This document shows positions 8,483-16,477 of a stretch of DNA of 32,937 nt, piece by piece. The DNA lies in NCBI GenBank assembly GCA_011039385.1, contig DRBO01000032.1, forward strand, positions 1 to 32,937. The letters are read 5' to 3'. The translations under genes and the position numbers were made by a program. Numbering within the stretch: the stretch's first letter is position 1; each line of letters begins with the position of its first letter. The notes under the pieces were generated by a model. It did not search any database and was not told the origin of the DNA. It saw only the letters and a program-made list of their open reading frames with translations. Origin of the DNA: Chloroflexota bacterium (GTDB lineage: Bacteria; Chloroflexota; Anaerolineae; Anaerolineales; UBA11858).

Positions 8483-9184
8483 ATGTCCAATTTAAAAGAC
8501 GGATGTGTCAAACCCGTAAAAGGACCAATTCTAAGCGAAGCCGCGCCGGAAACGAGCTCAGGCGCCAGTGTCATCCAGGAGGTGAAAAAAATGTTAGCAA
8601 AAGTCGGTAAGGAAGCCATTGATTTTGAAGCCAGCGCATTCATCGCAGGGGAAGGTTTTAAACCGGTCAAACTGTCCGATTACAAGGGCAAGTGGATTGT
8701 ACTCTGTTTTTACCCGGGTGATTTTACTTTCGTTTGACCGACAGAATTGGCAGCGGTCGCTGCCCTTTATGACGAATTCAAATCATTGGATGTTGAAGTC
8801 TTGTCCCTCAGCACGGACAGCCGATTTGTTCACCAGATCTGGCAGCGAGAGGAACTCTCCAAAATGGTCGACGGTGGTGTGCCCTTCCCCATGCTCTCTG
8901 ACGGGGGTGGGAAGATCGGTTCCATCTATGGTGTTTATGATGAAGCCGCCGGCGTGGACATCCGGGGACGATTTATCATCGATCCCGACTTTGTCATCCG
9001 GGCTATGGAAGTACTCACCCCTGAAGTAGGCCGCAACCCGGCCGAGCTGCTCCGCCAGGTGAAAGCTTTCCAGCACGTGGCTCGGACTGGCGAGGTCACT
9101 CCTTCTGGATGGGAACCTGGTGATACCACCCTCAGCCCAGGTCCTGATCTGGTCGGCAGGGTCTGGGAAGTCTGGAAACCTTAA
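8483..9184 (+). CDS. Selenocysteine-containing peroxiredoxin (AhpC/Prx1-like), TGA read as Sec at residue 85
   Basis: One 233-codon gene that naive ORF calling splits at an in-frame TGA (8735-8737). The TGA replaces the peroxidatic cysteine in the AhpC motif: [13 protein letters not shown]. Both flanks are in the same frame and both align with AhpC ([14 protein letters not shown], then [17 protein letters not shown], then [16 protein letters not shown]). A SECIS-like hairpin follows the TGA. It should reduce peroxides through a selenolate at residue 85. The AhpC C-terminal resolving-Cys position is Thr206 ([10 protein letters not shown]), and the only cysteines are Cys8 and Cys75, so resolution must differ from classic AhpC. 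AAAGGAG before 8483 supports this start; an internal ATG at 8591 also has a strong AGGAGGTG site. The alternative reading, a pseudogene with a nonsense mutation, is unlikely given the hairpin and intact downstream frame. Confidence 0.93.
8749..8764 (+). promoter_or_regulatory. Bacterial SECIS hairpin
   Basis: GGCAGC-GGTC-GCTGCC is a perfect 6-bp stem with a GGUC tetraloop starting 17 nt after the TGA at 8735-8737. Bacterial SelB recognises a hairpin just downstream of UGA whose loop exposes G/GU bases; E. coli fdhF also has GGUC in its loop. Position, stem and loop all fit Sec insertion. Confidence 0.88.
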
Positions 9185-9205
9185 AACTGAGGGGCATAAA
9201 AAAAG

Positions 9206-9241
9206 AATGCGCCCGGCAACCACTGCGGCGCATTTTTTTTT
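9206..9241 (+). terminator. Intrinsic terminator of the peroxiredoxin gene
   Basis: Stem AATGCGCC (9206-9213) pairs with GGCGCATT (9227-9234), followed by nine T residues and preceded by an A-run. It begins 22 nt after the stop codon. Confidence 0.9.
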
Positions 9242-9299
9242 GGATTAAGCTACAATTGGGGCTAGTTGTGTTCTTCCTGCATTGAAAAGGATCAACCTG

Positions 9300-9866
9300 A
9301 TGAGAGTAAACGTCATCGGCACCAGCGGCAGCGGCAAGACAACCTTTGGCCGCCAGCTGGCAGAGATCTTGAATATCCCCTTTATTGAGATGGATGCCAT
9401 TTTCTGGGGTCCGAATTGGAAGCCCCTGGGAGATAAGGTCTTGTTTTCCAGACTGGCCGAAGCCCTGGAGGGAGATCGCTGGGTCCTGGATGGCAATTAT
9501 TCCCGGACCACACCTATCAAGTGGCAGCAGGTGGAGGTGGTGCTCTGGCTTGATTTCAGCTTTCCTCGCACACTCTGGCAGGCTGTTTCCCGTGCGATAC
9601 AGCGATTGATATCGAAAGAAGAGCTCTGGCCCGGCACCGGGAATCGAGAAACCTTGCAGATGTTATTCAGCAAAGAATCCATCGTGCTCTGGACGATTAC
9701 CTCTTACAGAAGAAAAAGAAAGAATATAATAAGAATGATGGCAGCCCCGGAATTTCAGCACATCCGATTTCACCGGCTGCGCTCCCCAGAGGAAACCGCA
9801 GCATACCTGAACGCGGTCCTCCAGGATCCAGCGGCATACTATGCGGGAGAGGTAGCTACAGGATGA
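9300..9866 (+). CDS. Adenylate-kinase-like P-loop NTPase (topology-modulation/FlaR-like)
   Basis: 188-residue small P-loop kinase-like protein. Walker A is GTSGSGKTT at residues 7-15; IPFIEMDAIFWGPNW and WVLDGNYSRT follow, the acceptor-side pattern of the FlaR/adenylate-kinase-like group, and the C-terminal half holds a basic lid (SYRRKRKN). The physiological substrate of these proteins is unknown; a nucleoside or nucleotide is likely. The ATG at 9300 is preferred over the upstream TTG at 9282 because AAAAGG lies 9 nt before it and the Walker A then falls at the usual distance. It overlaps the next gene by ATGA at 9863, so the two are co-translated. Confidence 0.85.
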   Translation: MRVNVIGTSGSGKTTFGRQLAEILNIPFIEMDAIFWGPNWKPLGDKVLFSRLAEALEGDRWVLDGNYSRTTPIKWQQVEVVLWLDFSFPRTLWQAVSRAIQRLISKEELWPGTGNRETLQMLFSKESIVLWTITSYRRKRKNIIRMMAAPEFQHIRFHRLRSPEETAAYLNAVLQDPAAYYAGEVATG

Positions 9867-11347
9867 ATTATATGGAAGATTTCTTTAACCAATTCAGAGA
9901 AGGCATCATTGGCATTGACCACTCATTGGTTTCACCAGACGGGAATCATATCCCCCTGGTATATGCCGACTGGACGGCAAGCGGAAGATTGTATGGTCCA
10001 ATCGAGGACCGCCTTCGCGAGGAGATCATGCCCCTGGTCGCCAACACCCATACCGAGACCAGCACTACCGGCATGGCCATGACTCATGCCTATCATACAG
10101 CCCAGGAATTGATCAAAAAGCACGTCAATGCCGGACAGGGCGATCTCATCCTTACCTGTGGCTCAGGAATGACCGGTGTGATCAATAAATTCCAGCGCAT
10201 CCTGGGACTGAAGGTGAACCCTGATTTTCAAACCAAGATCGACGAGAAGGACCGACCAGTGGTTTTCATCACCCACATGGAACACCACTCCAATCAAACC
10301 AGCTGGATGGAAACAATTGCTGAGGTAGAAATCATCCCTCCTGATGAAACCGGGCTGGTAGATCTCCAGGCCCTGGACAGGCTGCTAGAGAAATATGAGA
10401 ATAAGAAAATCAAGATCGCTTCGGTCTCAGCCTGTTCCAACGTGACCGGTATTCGCACACCGTACCACAAGATAGCCCGGCTGATGCATCGGGAAGGTGG
10501 CTATTGTTTTGTGGATTTTGCTTGTGCGGCGCCTTATGTTGATATCAACATGCATCCGGACATCCCAGGCGGTGACCTGGATGCAATCTTCTTTTCTCCT
10601 CATAAATTCCTCGGCGGTCCAGGGACCTCAGGAGTGCTGATCTTCAATCGCTCTCTCTACAATCGCACCGCCCCGGATCAGCCCGGCGGCGGCACCGTGG
10701 ACTGGACCAATCCCTGGGGAGAACATAAATATGTCGATGACATCGAAGCCCGGGAAGACGGGGGCACACCGGCTTTTCTGCAAACCATCAAAGCCGCCAT
10801 GTGTATCTCCCTCAAGGAGGAAATGGGAGTTGACCGCATCCTGGCCCGGGAACACCACCTGGTGGATCTTCTCTGGGATCTTATCTCTCCCCTTCCCAAC
10901 CTGCACATCCTGGCCCAACAGCACCGGGATCGGCTGGCCGTGGTCTCATTCTATATTGACGACCTGCATTTCAACCTCGGCGTCCGGCTTCTCAACGATA
11001 AATTTGGCATCCAGGCCCGGGGCGGATGTTCCTGCGCTGGGACTTATGGACACTACCTGCTGCACATCGATCCCGGACGATCAAGAGAAATAGTAGAGAT
11101 GATCGGTCAGGGAGATTACTCAAAAAAACCTGGCTGGATCCGAGTTTCCCTGCACCCCACCATGACAGATCGGGAAGTGAGGTATATCGGAGAAAGCATC
11201 CGGAAGCTTGCTAAAAATCACCAGGCATGGCGCGATGAATACAATTTCGACCCTGCCTGTCTTGAACTGGTGCCGAAAAAATCCAATCCCGATCAAGCCA
11301 TCCGCGAATCCATCCTTTCGGCGCTGACCCGGGACTTTGTGACCTGA
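9863..11347 (+). CDS. Class V aminotransferase-fold PLP enzyme (cysteine-desulfurase-like)
   Basis: 494-residue fold-type I PLP enzyme. The PLP-binding Lys248 lies in FFSPHKFLGGPG and the ring-stacking/aspartate segment is VDFACAAPYVD (Asp218). A HMEHHSNQTSW segment matches the SufS/CsdA group. In the C-terminal part, GGCSCAGTYGHYLL (Cys389, Cys391) sits where cysteine desulfurases carry their active-site cysteine loop. At 494 residues it is longer than SufS (about 400), with an extra C-terminal tail. Substrate is unknown: cysteine desulfuration, selenocysteine lysis or another beta-elimination are all possible. No suf/isc scaffold genes lie beside it. Coupled by ATGA to the P-loop gene. Confidence 0.88.
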   Translation: MNYMEDFFNQFREGIIGIDHSLVSPDGNHIPLVYADWTASGRLYGPIEDRLREEIMPLVANTHTETSTTGMAMTHAYHTAQELIKKHVNAGQGDLILTCGSGMTGVINKFQRILGLKVNPDFQTKIDEKDRPVVFITHMEHHSNQTSWMETIAEVEIIPPDETGLVDLQALDRLLEKYENKKIKIASVSACSNVTGIRTPYHKIARLMHREGGYCFVDFACAAPYVDINMHPDIPGGDLDAIFFSPHKFLGGPGTSGVLIFNRSLYNRTAPDQPGGGTVDWTNPWGEHKYVDDIEAREDGGTPAFLQTIKAAMCISLKEEMGVDRILAREHHLVDLLWDLISPLPNLHILAQQHRDRLAVVSFYIDDLHFNLGVRLLNDKFGIQARGGCSCAGTYGHYLLHIDPGRSREIVEMIGQGDYSKKPGWIRVSLHPTMTDREVRYIGESIRKLAKNHQAWRDEYNFDPACLELVPKKSNPDQAIRESILSALTRDFVT

Positions 11348-11446
11348 TCTATTATTACGTGGGAGGGTTTTTTTATTCCTCAATTATGCTGCTTTTGGAA
11401 CCTGGGTCGATTACCGAATGAGTGAATTCGAGCGGGAGAGCTGCTC

Positions 11447-12340
11447 ATGTTAACTGAAATCCATTTTTTACTTACCTACCGCTGCAACTTTGAATGCGAT
11501 CATTGTTTTCTGTATTGCGGACCCGACTCTCCCGGCACTTTCACCATCCAACAGGTGGATGAGGTTCTTCGGGAAACACAGAAGATCGAAACCGTGAAGA
11601 TGATCTATTTTGAGGGCGGTGAGCCGATGCTCTATTACCCCCTGCTGCTGGAAAGTGTCAAAAAAGCGTATCAATACGGCTTTGAGGTGGGCATTGTTTC
11701 CAATGCTTATGGCGCGCTGGCTGAGGAAGATGCCAGGTTGTGGCTGGAGCCGCTGGTTCAGGCCGGGCTCAGCGTTCTTTCAGTCAGTGATGATCAATTC
11801 CATTACGGGGATGAAATGGATAACCCCGCAGGTACTGCCAGGAAGATAGGAGAAGAGCTGGGGCTGACAGCGTTCCCCATCTGCATCGATCCACCGGAGA
11901 TCCTGGACTCTCCTCAAGGAGAAAAAGGGGAATCCCTGATCGGTGGTGGAGCCAAGTTCCGGGGCCGGGCCGCGGACACCCTGACAGAAGGGCTGCCAAC
12001 CCGCCCCTGGAGCGAATTCCGGGAATGCCCTTATGAGGACCTGGTCTCGCCCTCCCGGGTACACGTCGACCCCTACGGCTATATCCATATCTGCCAGGGC
12101 CTCAGTATTGGGAATTTCTGGAAAGAGTCCTTGTCCAGGATCATGGCCGAGTACCAACCAGACCAGCATCCCATCTGCGGGCCGCTGCTCAGAAAAGGTC
12201 CAACTGGATTGATCGAGGAGCTGGGATTAACGCCACAAGAATCTTATGTGGATGAGTGCCATGCCTGTTTTTCTCTCCGGCGAGACCTGCTGGAAACCTA
12301 CCCGGAACTGCTGGCTCCCCGGCAGGTGTATGGTAGATAA
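11447..12340 (+). CDS. Radical SAM protein, unknown substrate
   Basis: 297-residue radical SAM enzyme. The [4Fe-4S]/SAM motif is CNFECDHC (Cys13, Cys17, Cys20), directly followed by Cys24; FEGGEP (about residues 55-60) is the SAM-binding motif. Further cysteines in ECPYED, HICQGL, ICGPLL and DECHAC could hold an auxiliary cluster of SPASM/twitch type. HVDPYGYIHICQG resembles the region that precedes SPASM clusters. GGGAG lies 8 nt before the ATG. It starts 99 nt after the aminotransferase, same strand, with no terminator seen between them. No small precursor peptide gene was found beside it. Confidence 0.88.
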   Translation: MLTEIHFLLTYRCNFECDHCFLYCGPDSPGTFTIQQVDEVLRETQKIETVKMIYFEGGEPMLYYPLLLESVKKAYQYGFEVGIVSNAYGALAEEDARLWLEPLVQAGLSVLSVSDDQFHYGDEMDNPAGTARKIGEELGLTAFPICIDPPEILDSPQGEKGESLIGGGAKFRGRAADTLTEGLPTRPWSEFRECPYEDLVSPSRVHVDPYGYIHICQGLSIGNFWKESLSRIMAEYQPDQHPICGPLLRKGPTGLIEELGLTPQESYVDECHACFSLRRDLLETYPELLAPRQVYGR

Positions 12341-12374
12341 TTCAAACTTGGCCCTTCTTACAATAGGAGAGATT

Positions 12375-13436
12375 ATGGATCACATCTTTTGGGGTTTAAC
12401 GACAAGCCAATGGCTGGATATAGGCATCTCTGCCGTGATTCTGCTTCTGGTGCTTTTGCTAGGTAGAATCATTATTTCGTTTCTGCTCAAAAAGGTCCTC
12501 TTCCAGATCACAAAAAGGACCAAGACCACACTTGATAACCAGGTTCTCCAAGCTACCCGGCTGCCGGTCTATCTATTGGCTGTAGTGATTGCGCTGAATA
12601 CTGCCCTGGCCAGGTTGGATTTCCTTCCCCAGGAGTGGAATCTCTGGATCTCAGAAGGATTTTTTGTTCTATATTTTTTGGTGAGTTTCATCTTTGCCTG
12701 GCGTTTGGTGACCCACATCTTCTCCTGGCTCAGAGATGAAGTAACATTAAAAACCAATGCCAGTCTGGATGAACAGCTTTTCCCGTTTTTCCAGCGAGTT
12801 CTCCTGATTCTGCTCAGCACCATCGGCATAATTACCATCCTGTCCCATTTTGATATTAACATCACAGCCATGGTAACCACACTGGGGATTGGTTCCCTGG
12901 CAGTAGCCCTGGCTGCCCAGAACACCCTGGAAGATACCATTAACGGATTTATGATTATGCTGGACCGTCCCTACCGGATTGGAGATAGAATTGAGCTGCT
13001 AGATCTGGATACCTGGGGTGACGTGGTCGATATCGGGCTCAGAAGTACACGCATCCGCACCCGGGATAACCGCATGGTAGTTGTTCCTAACTCTCAGATT
13101 GGGAAGAGTCTGGTAGTGAATTATGCCTACCCAAACGATCAGTACCGCCTTCAGATCCATGTTGGGATCGCGTATGGAAGCGACATAGAAAAAGCCCGCC
13201 AGGTGATGATCGATGCTGTCCGTGGCGTGGAGGGCGTGCTCCCTGATCACCCGGTGGAAGCGCTTTTCCTTGAATTTGGGGAATCCGCCTTGATCTTCCG
13301 GGTGCGCTGGTGGCTGGAGTCATACGTCGACACCCGGCGTATGTTCGACAGGGTCAATAGCTCGCTGTACAATGCGCTCCAAAAAGAGAACATCCAACTG
13401 CCGTTTCCACAGCTGGATGTGCATATGAAATCTTAA
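12375..13436 (+). CDS. MscS family small-conductance mechanosensitive channel
   Basis: 353-residue MscS-like channel. Membrane segments lie near residues 15-37, 57-75, 90-115 and 135-155. The pore helix and start of the beta domain are GIGSLAVALAAQNTLEDTINGFMIMLDRPYRIGD, the family signature. A cytoplasmic domain follows (RSTRIRTRDNRMVVVPNSQI). It opens under membrane tension to release solutes on osmotic downshock. The frame is open back to 12246 inside the radical SAM gene, but ATG 12375 has AGGAGA upstream. It lies 34 nt after the radical SAM gene and is convergent with the next gene; no clear terminator was found in the 44-bp gap. Confidence 0.93.
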   Translation: MDHIFWGLTTSQWLDIGISAVILLLVLLLGRIIISFLLKKVLFQITKRTKTTLDNQVLQATRLPVYLLAVVIALNTALARLDFLPQEWNLWISEGFFVLYFLVSFIFAWRLVTHIFSWLRDEVTLKTNASLDEQLFPFFQRVLLILLSTIGIITILSHFDINITAMVTTLGIGSLAVALAAQNTLEDTINGFMIMLDRPYRIGDRIELLDLDTWGDVVDIGLRSTRIRTRDNRMVVVPNSQIGKSLVVNYAYPNDQYRLQIHVGIAYGSDIEKARQVMIDAVRGVEGVLPDHPVEALFLEFGESALIFRVRWWLESYVDTRRMFDRVNSSLYNALQKENIQLPFPQLDVHMKS

Positions 13437-13480
13437 ATGCCAGGTACGACGTTCTCTTTTTTTATCTTCATCACGGGTAA

Positions 13481-16468
13481 TTAAGGTTTCACCACTTTCC
13501 CGGAACGCTTTCTGCCGTTGGCAATCACTGTCAGCGGCTCTTTTGTGCCAACATGGCGGAAGTAAGTGGTTTCTGCTTTGGCTGGCAGCCCTTCCAGCCA
13601 ATCCCAATCCAGGAAATCGCTCTCGGAGTTGTATTTGATGTAAAAATAGGGAATGCCAGCCGAGGAGATATTATGGAAAAAATGGCTGCCCTGGGAATGG
13701 TCCACCTGGAAATCCTCCAGATCAACCTCCATGATTACCCGGGCTCCATTGATATCCGACCAGATCACGGGAACGCCCAGATGTCTTTCACAGGTCCCCC
13801 ACCGGCCCGGCCCGATCAGAATATAAGGTTTTTCACTCTCGGCCAGACTGCGGTTCAGGACTCTAATTTCATCAACCATCTCCAGCGTTTTGGTGAGGTC
13901 GAAATCTCCTGGTTTGACATAGATGATATCCTGAATATCCTGGATCGACCGGTGGCCGGACACCACCGAGGAAGAGGCCAGCAGGCGCTCCTCCGGAACA
14001 TCCACATCATCAATCAACAGGCTTTCTTCGTGCTCCAGGAATGGCCGCAGCTGCAGCAGCCGGAAGGTGGATACTTTATCTTTCTCGCTGGAAATATTGC
14101 CTGCGAATTCCACTTCCACCGGACAGCCCATGGCTTCTTCACCGATCTGCAGCACTCGATTGATGATGCCAGCCAGCGGGAAAGTATTGAATTTCAATTG
14201 GCGATTGAAGGTGATTACAGGGGCGCCGGTCTTTTCATCCCAAAAACCGCTGTTCAATCGGCCTCCCTGGGGGTCATAGGTATCAGCAATTTCGGTGAGT
14301 GTTCCATCCTCAATGGCATCCCGCAGCGAACAGCTTAACATGAAATTGGATTCGCCTTTTTCCGGATCGATCTCCTTCTGCTGAAAAAGGTCGATCGCGA
14401 AGAAGCTGCTCTGACTGCTCTTGATCACATCCTCCACACTGCCATAGATATTCACATCAGGGCGCTTGGGGCTGAAGCGACGCGACATTCCACCCTGAAC
14501 GACTGTTTTGCCCAGACCGAGTGCCGTAAAGGCAATCCGGTCCTCCGGCTGAAGGTGATTGCCAAGAGGATAATAATTGTAGGAGGATGCCGTGCCTGAA
14601 AAAGTGGGGTAATAGCGATTCCCATGGGTCTCACCAACCACCTCCTGGATAACCACCGCCATGCGTGGCTCTCCCAGGGAGATGCCCAGCGTCTCAGCAT
14701 AGGAACGGGCCAGTTCCAGATAAGCAGAGGCATAAACCAATTTGATGGCCGATACCAGCTGCTCGAGGCGGACTTCCAAATCGGCGTGACTGTTGGGCAG
14801 CATATAAGTCGCAAAGACACCCGCAAAGGGCTGGAAAATGGAATCCTCGAAAATGTTCGAGGAGCGGACAGCCAGCGGGCGGGTCTTGTCCCTATAAATG
14901 TAGCGCAGGTCTTCCCACAAGGCATCAGCTATCCGGCTCTGCAAAAAACGCTCTTTGATTTCGCTATCGGAATGGTTCTCCGCGACGTAATCGTTGAGGT
15001 CGTTTTCCCGCATGAATTGGTCAAATTCGTCTGTGCCGATGACGACTGTTTTCGGGACCTGGATGTCCACTTCCGGAAACTCTTTTCTGAAACCTTCCGT
15101 AAAAGAGCTCCTCAGGAAAAGCAGAAACGCCAACCCCCTGCCCTTGCCTCCCAGGGATCCCGGGCGGAGGCGGATGAAGCGGGAATAGGAGTGGTAATTA
15201 TCGCGGTCAAAATCAATAATGATCCCCATGCGCTCCTGGAGGATATCTTCCACGGAAGCCAGGATCAGCTGCCGCAAATCTTCCTTGTTCTCATAGGCGG
15301 ATACTTTATGGGGTTTAAGCTGGCGGGCAACCTCAAATTCTCCTCTGGCTGCCATCCAACCAGAAAAATGGTCATTCCGGGCGTGGTAGACAAAGGATTC
15401 CAGAGGAATTTTTTCCAGCTCTTCCCGCAACTCATAAAGTGTCTCCGCCATGCCGACGATCCTCTCATCCGGCATCCGGAACGTGAAGCAGCCAAATCCC
15501 ATATACTCCATCATAAATGTCCGCAGATCATGCAGCAGAGAGCGGCTGTTCTTATTGACGAAAAAGGTCTGCAGTCGTTCTGACTGGGCCCGGTTATTCT
15601 CTTTACTGGATTGCAACATCACCGGCAGTGTGGGCGATTTCTGGCGGACTTTCTCCACCAGGAAAAATCCGGCGTCTTCCACCAATTCCCCTCCCCTGGG
15701 AAAACGGATGTCACTGATCATGCCCAGCAGGTTGTCCTGATACATTCGATAATACTCACTGGCTTCCTCGTATGTGCGGGCCAGCAGGATCTTGGGCCGG
15801 GAGCGCATTTGCAGCAGGGAAAGATAATCATTGGCTCCTTCTGAGATCAACCGCTGGGTCTGCATCATGATCTCAGAGTAAAGCACCGGCAGATAGAGGG
15901 AATAAAATCGGATCGAATCCTCTACCACGATGATTACCCGGACATCCCCGATCTGAATGTCCGCATCCACATTCATACGGTCTTCTAACAGTTTAATAAT
16001 GGCCACAAAGACTGTAGAATTGCCGTTCCAGATAAAAGTGTGGTCAATCTGGCTGTTTGCCAAAGCTGTAGAAGACAGATACTGAAGCTCAGAGGAATTG
16101 TTAAGCAGGAGCACAACCGGGATATCCTGGACGGTCTTGACCTGCTCAGCAAACTTCAAAGGGTTGATCTCCCCCAGCCTGCGCATGGTGATCACCAGAT
16201 CGAACTGGCGTTCCTCCAGCATCTCCAGGGCCCGGGGAACCGAAGTTGCCCGGAGGATATGCGGCAAGGTGCGCAGGTTAAGATTATGAAATTCCTCAAA
16301 AATCTGGTCTGACAGCCGCGCATCCTCCTCAATAATAAAGGAGTCATACGTGCTGGATACGAGCAGAATACTGTTGATGCGGTTCTGCATCAAATAGCGG
16401 TAGGTTTGATATTTGGGACGGTATTCCAGCTGGTAGCTACCAGCCGGATGGGAAGTGGATGGTGTCAT
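13481..16468 (-). CDS. Receiver-domain / PPDK-type ATP-grasp fusion protein, unknown activity
   Basis: 995-residue soluble protein. Residues about 30-165 are a receiver-like fold lacking the acidic phosphoacceptor. Residues about 176-320 form a second receiver with the expected residues: Glu183/Asp184, Asp253 (SDIRFP), Ser287 and Lys306. Residues about 430-810 match the ATP-binding domain of pyruvate phosphate dikinase/PEP synthase: GSLGGKGRGLAFL (438-450), AVRSSNIFEDSIFQPFAG (533-550), VVIQEVVG (605-612) and the closing LLQLRP (804-809). The swivelling phosphohistidine domain and PEP/pyruvate barrel are missing; instead there is a 185-residue tail containing ILIGPGRWGT and SQGSHFFHN. The start at 16468 (ATG, GAGGG close upstream) is preferred to a TTG at 16477. 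It should not be annotated as PEP synthase. Confidence 0.85.
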   Translation of the reverse strand: MTPSTSHPAGSYQLEYRPKYQTYRYLMQNRINSILLVSSTYDSFIIEEDARLSDQIFEEFHNLNLRTLPHILRATSVPRALEMLEERQFDLVITMRRLGEINPLKFAEQVKTVQDIPVVLLLNNSSELQYLSSTALANSQIDHTFIWNGNSTVFVAIIKLLEDRMNVDADIQIGDVRVIIVVEDSIRFYSLYLPVLYSEIMMQTQRLISEGANDYLSLLQMRSRPKILLARTYEEASEYYRMYQDNLLGMISDIRFPRGGELVEDAGFFLVEKVRQKSPTLPVMLQSSKENNRAQSERLQTFFVNKNSRSLLHDLRTFMMEYMGFGCFTFRMPDERIVGMAETLYELREELEKIPLESFVYHARNDHFSGWMAARGEFEVARQLKPHKVSAYENKEDLRQLILASVEDILQERMGIIIDFDRDNYHSYSRFIRLRPGSLGGKGRGLAFLLFLRSSFTEGFRKEFPEVDIQVPKTVVIGTDEFDQFMRENDLNDYVAENHSDSEIKERFLQSRIADALWEDLRYIYRDKTRPLAVRSSNIFEDSIFQPFAGVFATYMLPNSHADLEVRLEQLVSAIKLVYASAYLELARSYAETLGISLGEPRMAVVIQEVVGETHGNRYYPTFSGTASSYNYYPLGNHLQPEDRIAFTALGLGKTVVQGGMSRRFSPKRPDVNIYGSVEDVIKSSQSSFFAIDLFQQKEIDPEKGESNFMLSCSLRDAIEDGTLTEIADTYDPQGGRLNSGFWDEKTGAPVITFNRQLKFNTFPLAGIINRVLQIGEEAMGCPVEVEFAGNISSEKDKVSTFRLLQLRPFLEHEESLLIDDVDVPEERLLASSSVVSGHRSIQDIQDIIYVKPGDFDLTKTLEMVDEIRVLNRSLAESEKPYILIGPGRWGTCERHLGVPVIWSDINGARVIMEVDLEDFQVDHSQGSHFFHNISSAGIPYFYIKYNSESDFLDWDWLEGLPAKAETTYFRHVGTKEPLTVIANGRKRSGKVVKP

Positions 16469-16477
16469 ATCCCTCAA

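Noticed and set aside
8747-9184. A separate peroxiredoxin C-terminal gene starting at TTG 8747
   Set aside because: It is in frame with the upstream half, has no ribosome binding site, and its start falls within the SECIS hairpin region; it is the continuation past a Sec codon.
13437-13480. Terminator between the convergent MscS and ATP-grasp fusion genes
   Set aside because: There is a T-run but no stem of useful length.
13553-15583. Long plus-strand ORFs opposite the ATP-grasp fusion gene
   Set aside because: They are antisense shadows of the 13481-16468 gene with no start signals and no family resemblance.
13481-16468. Annotation as phosphoenolpyruvate synthase
   Set aside because: The phosphohistidine and PEP/pyruvate domains are missing, so that reaction is not supported.
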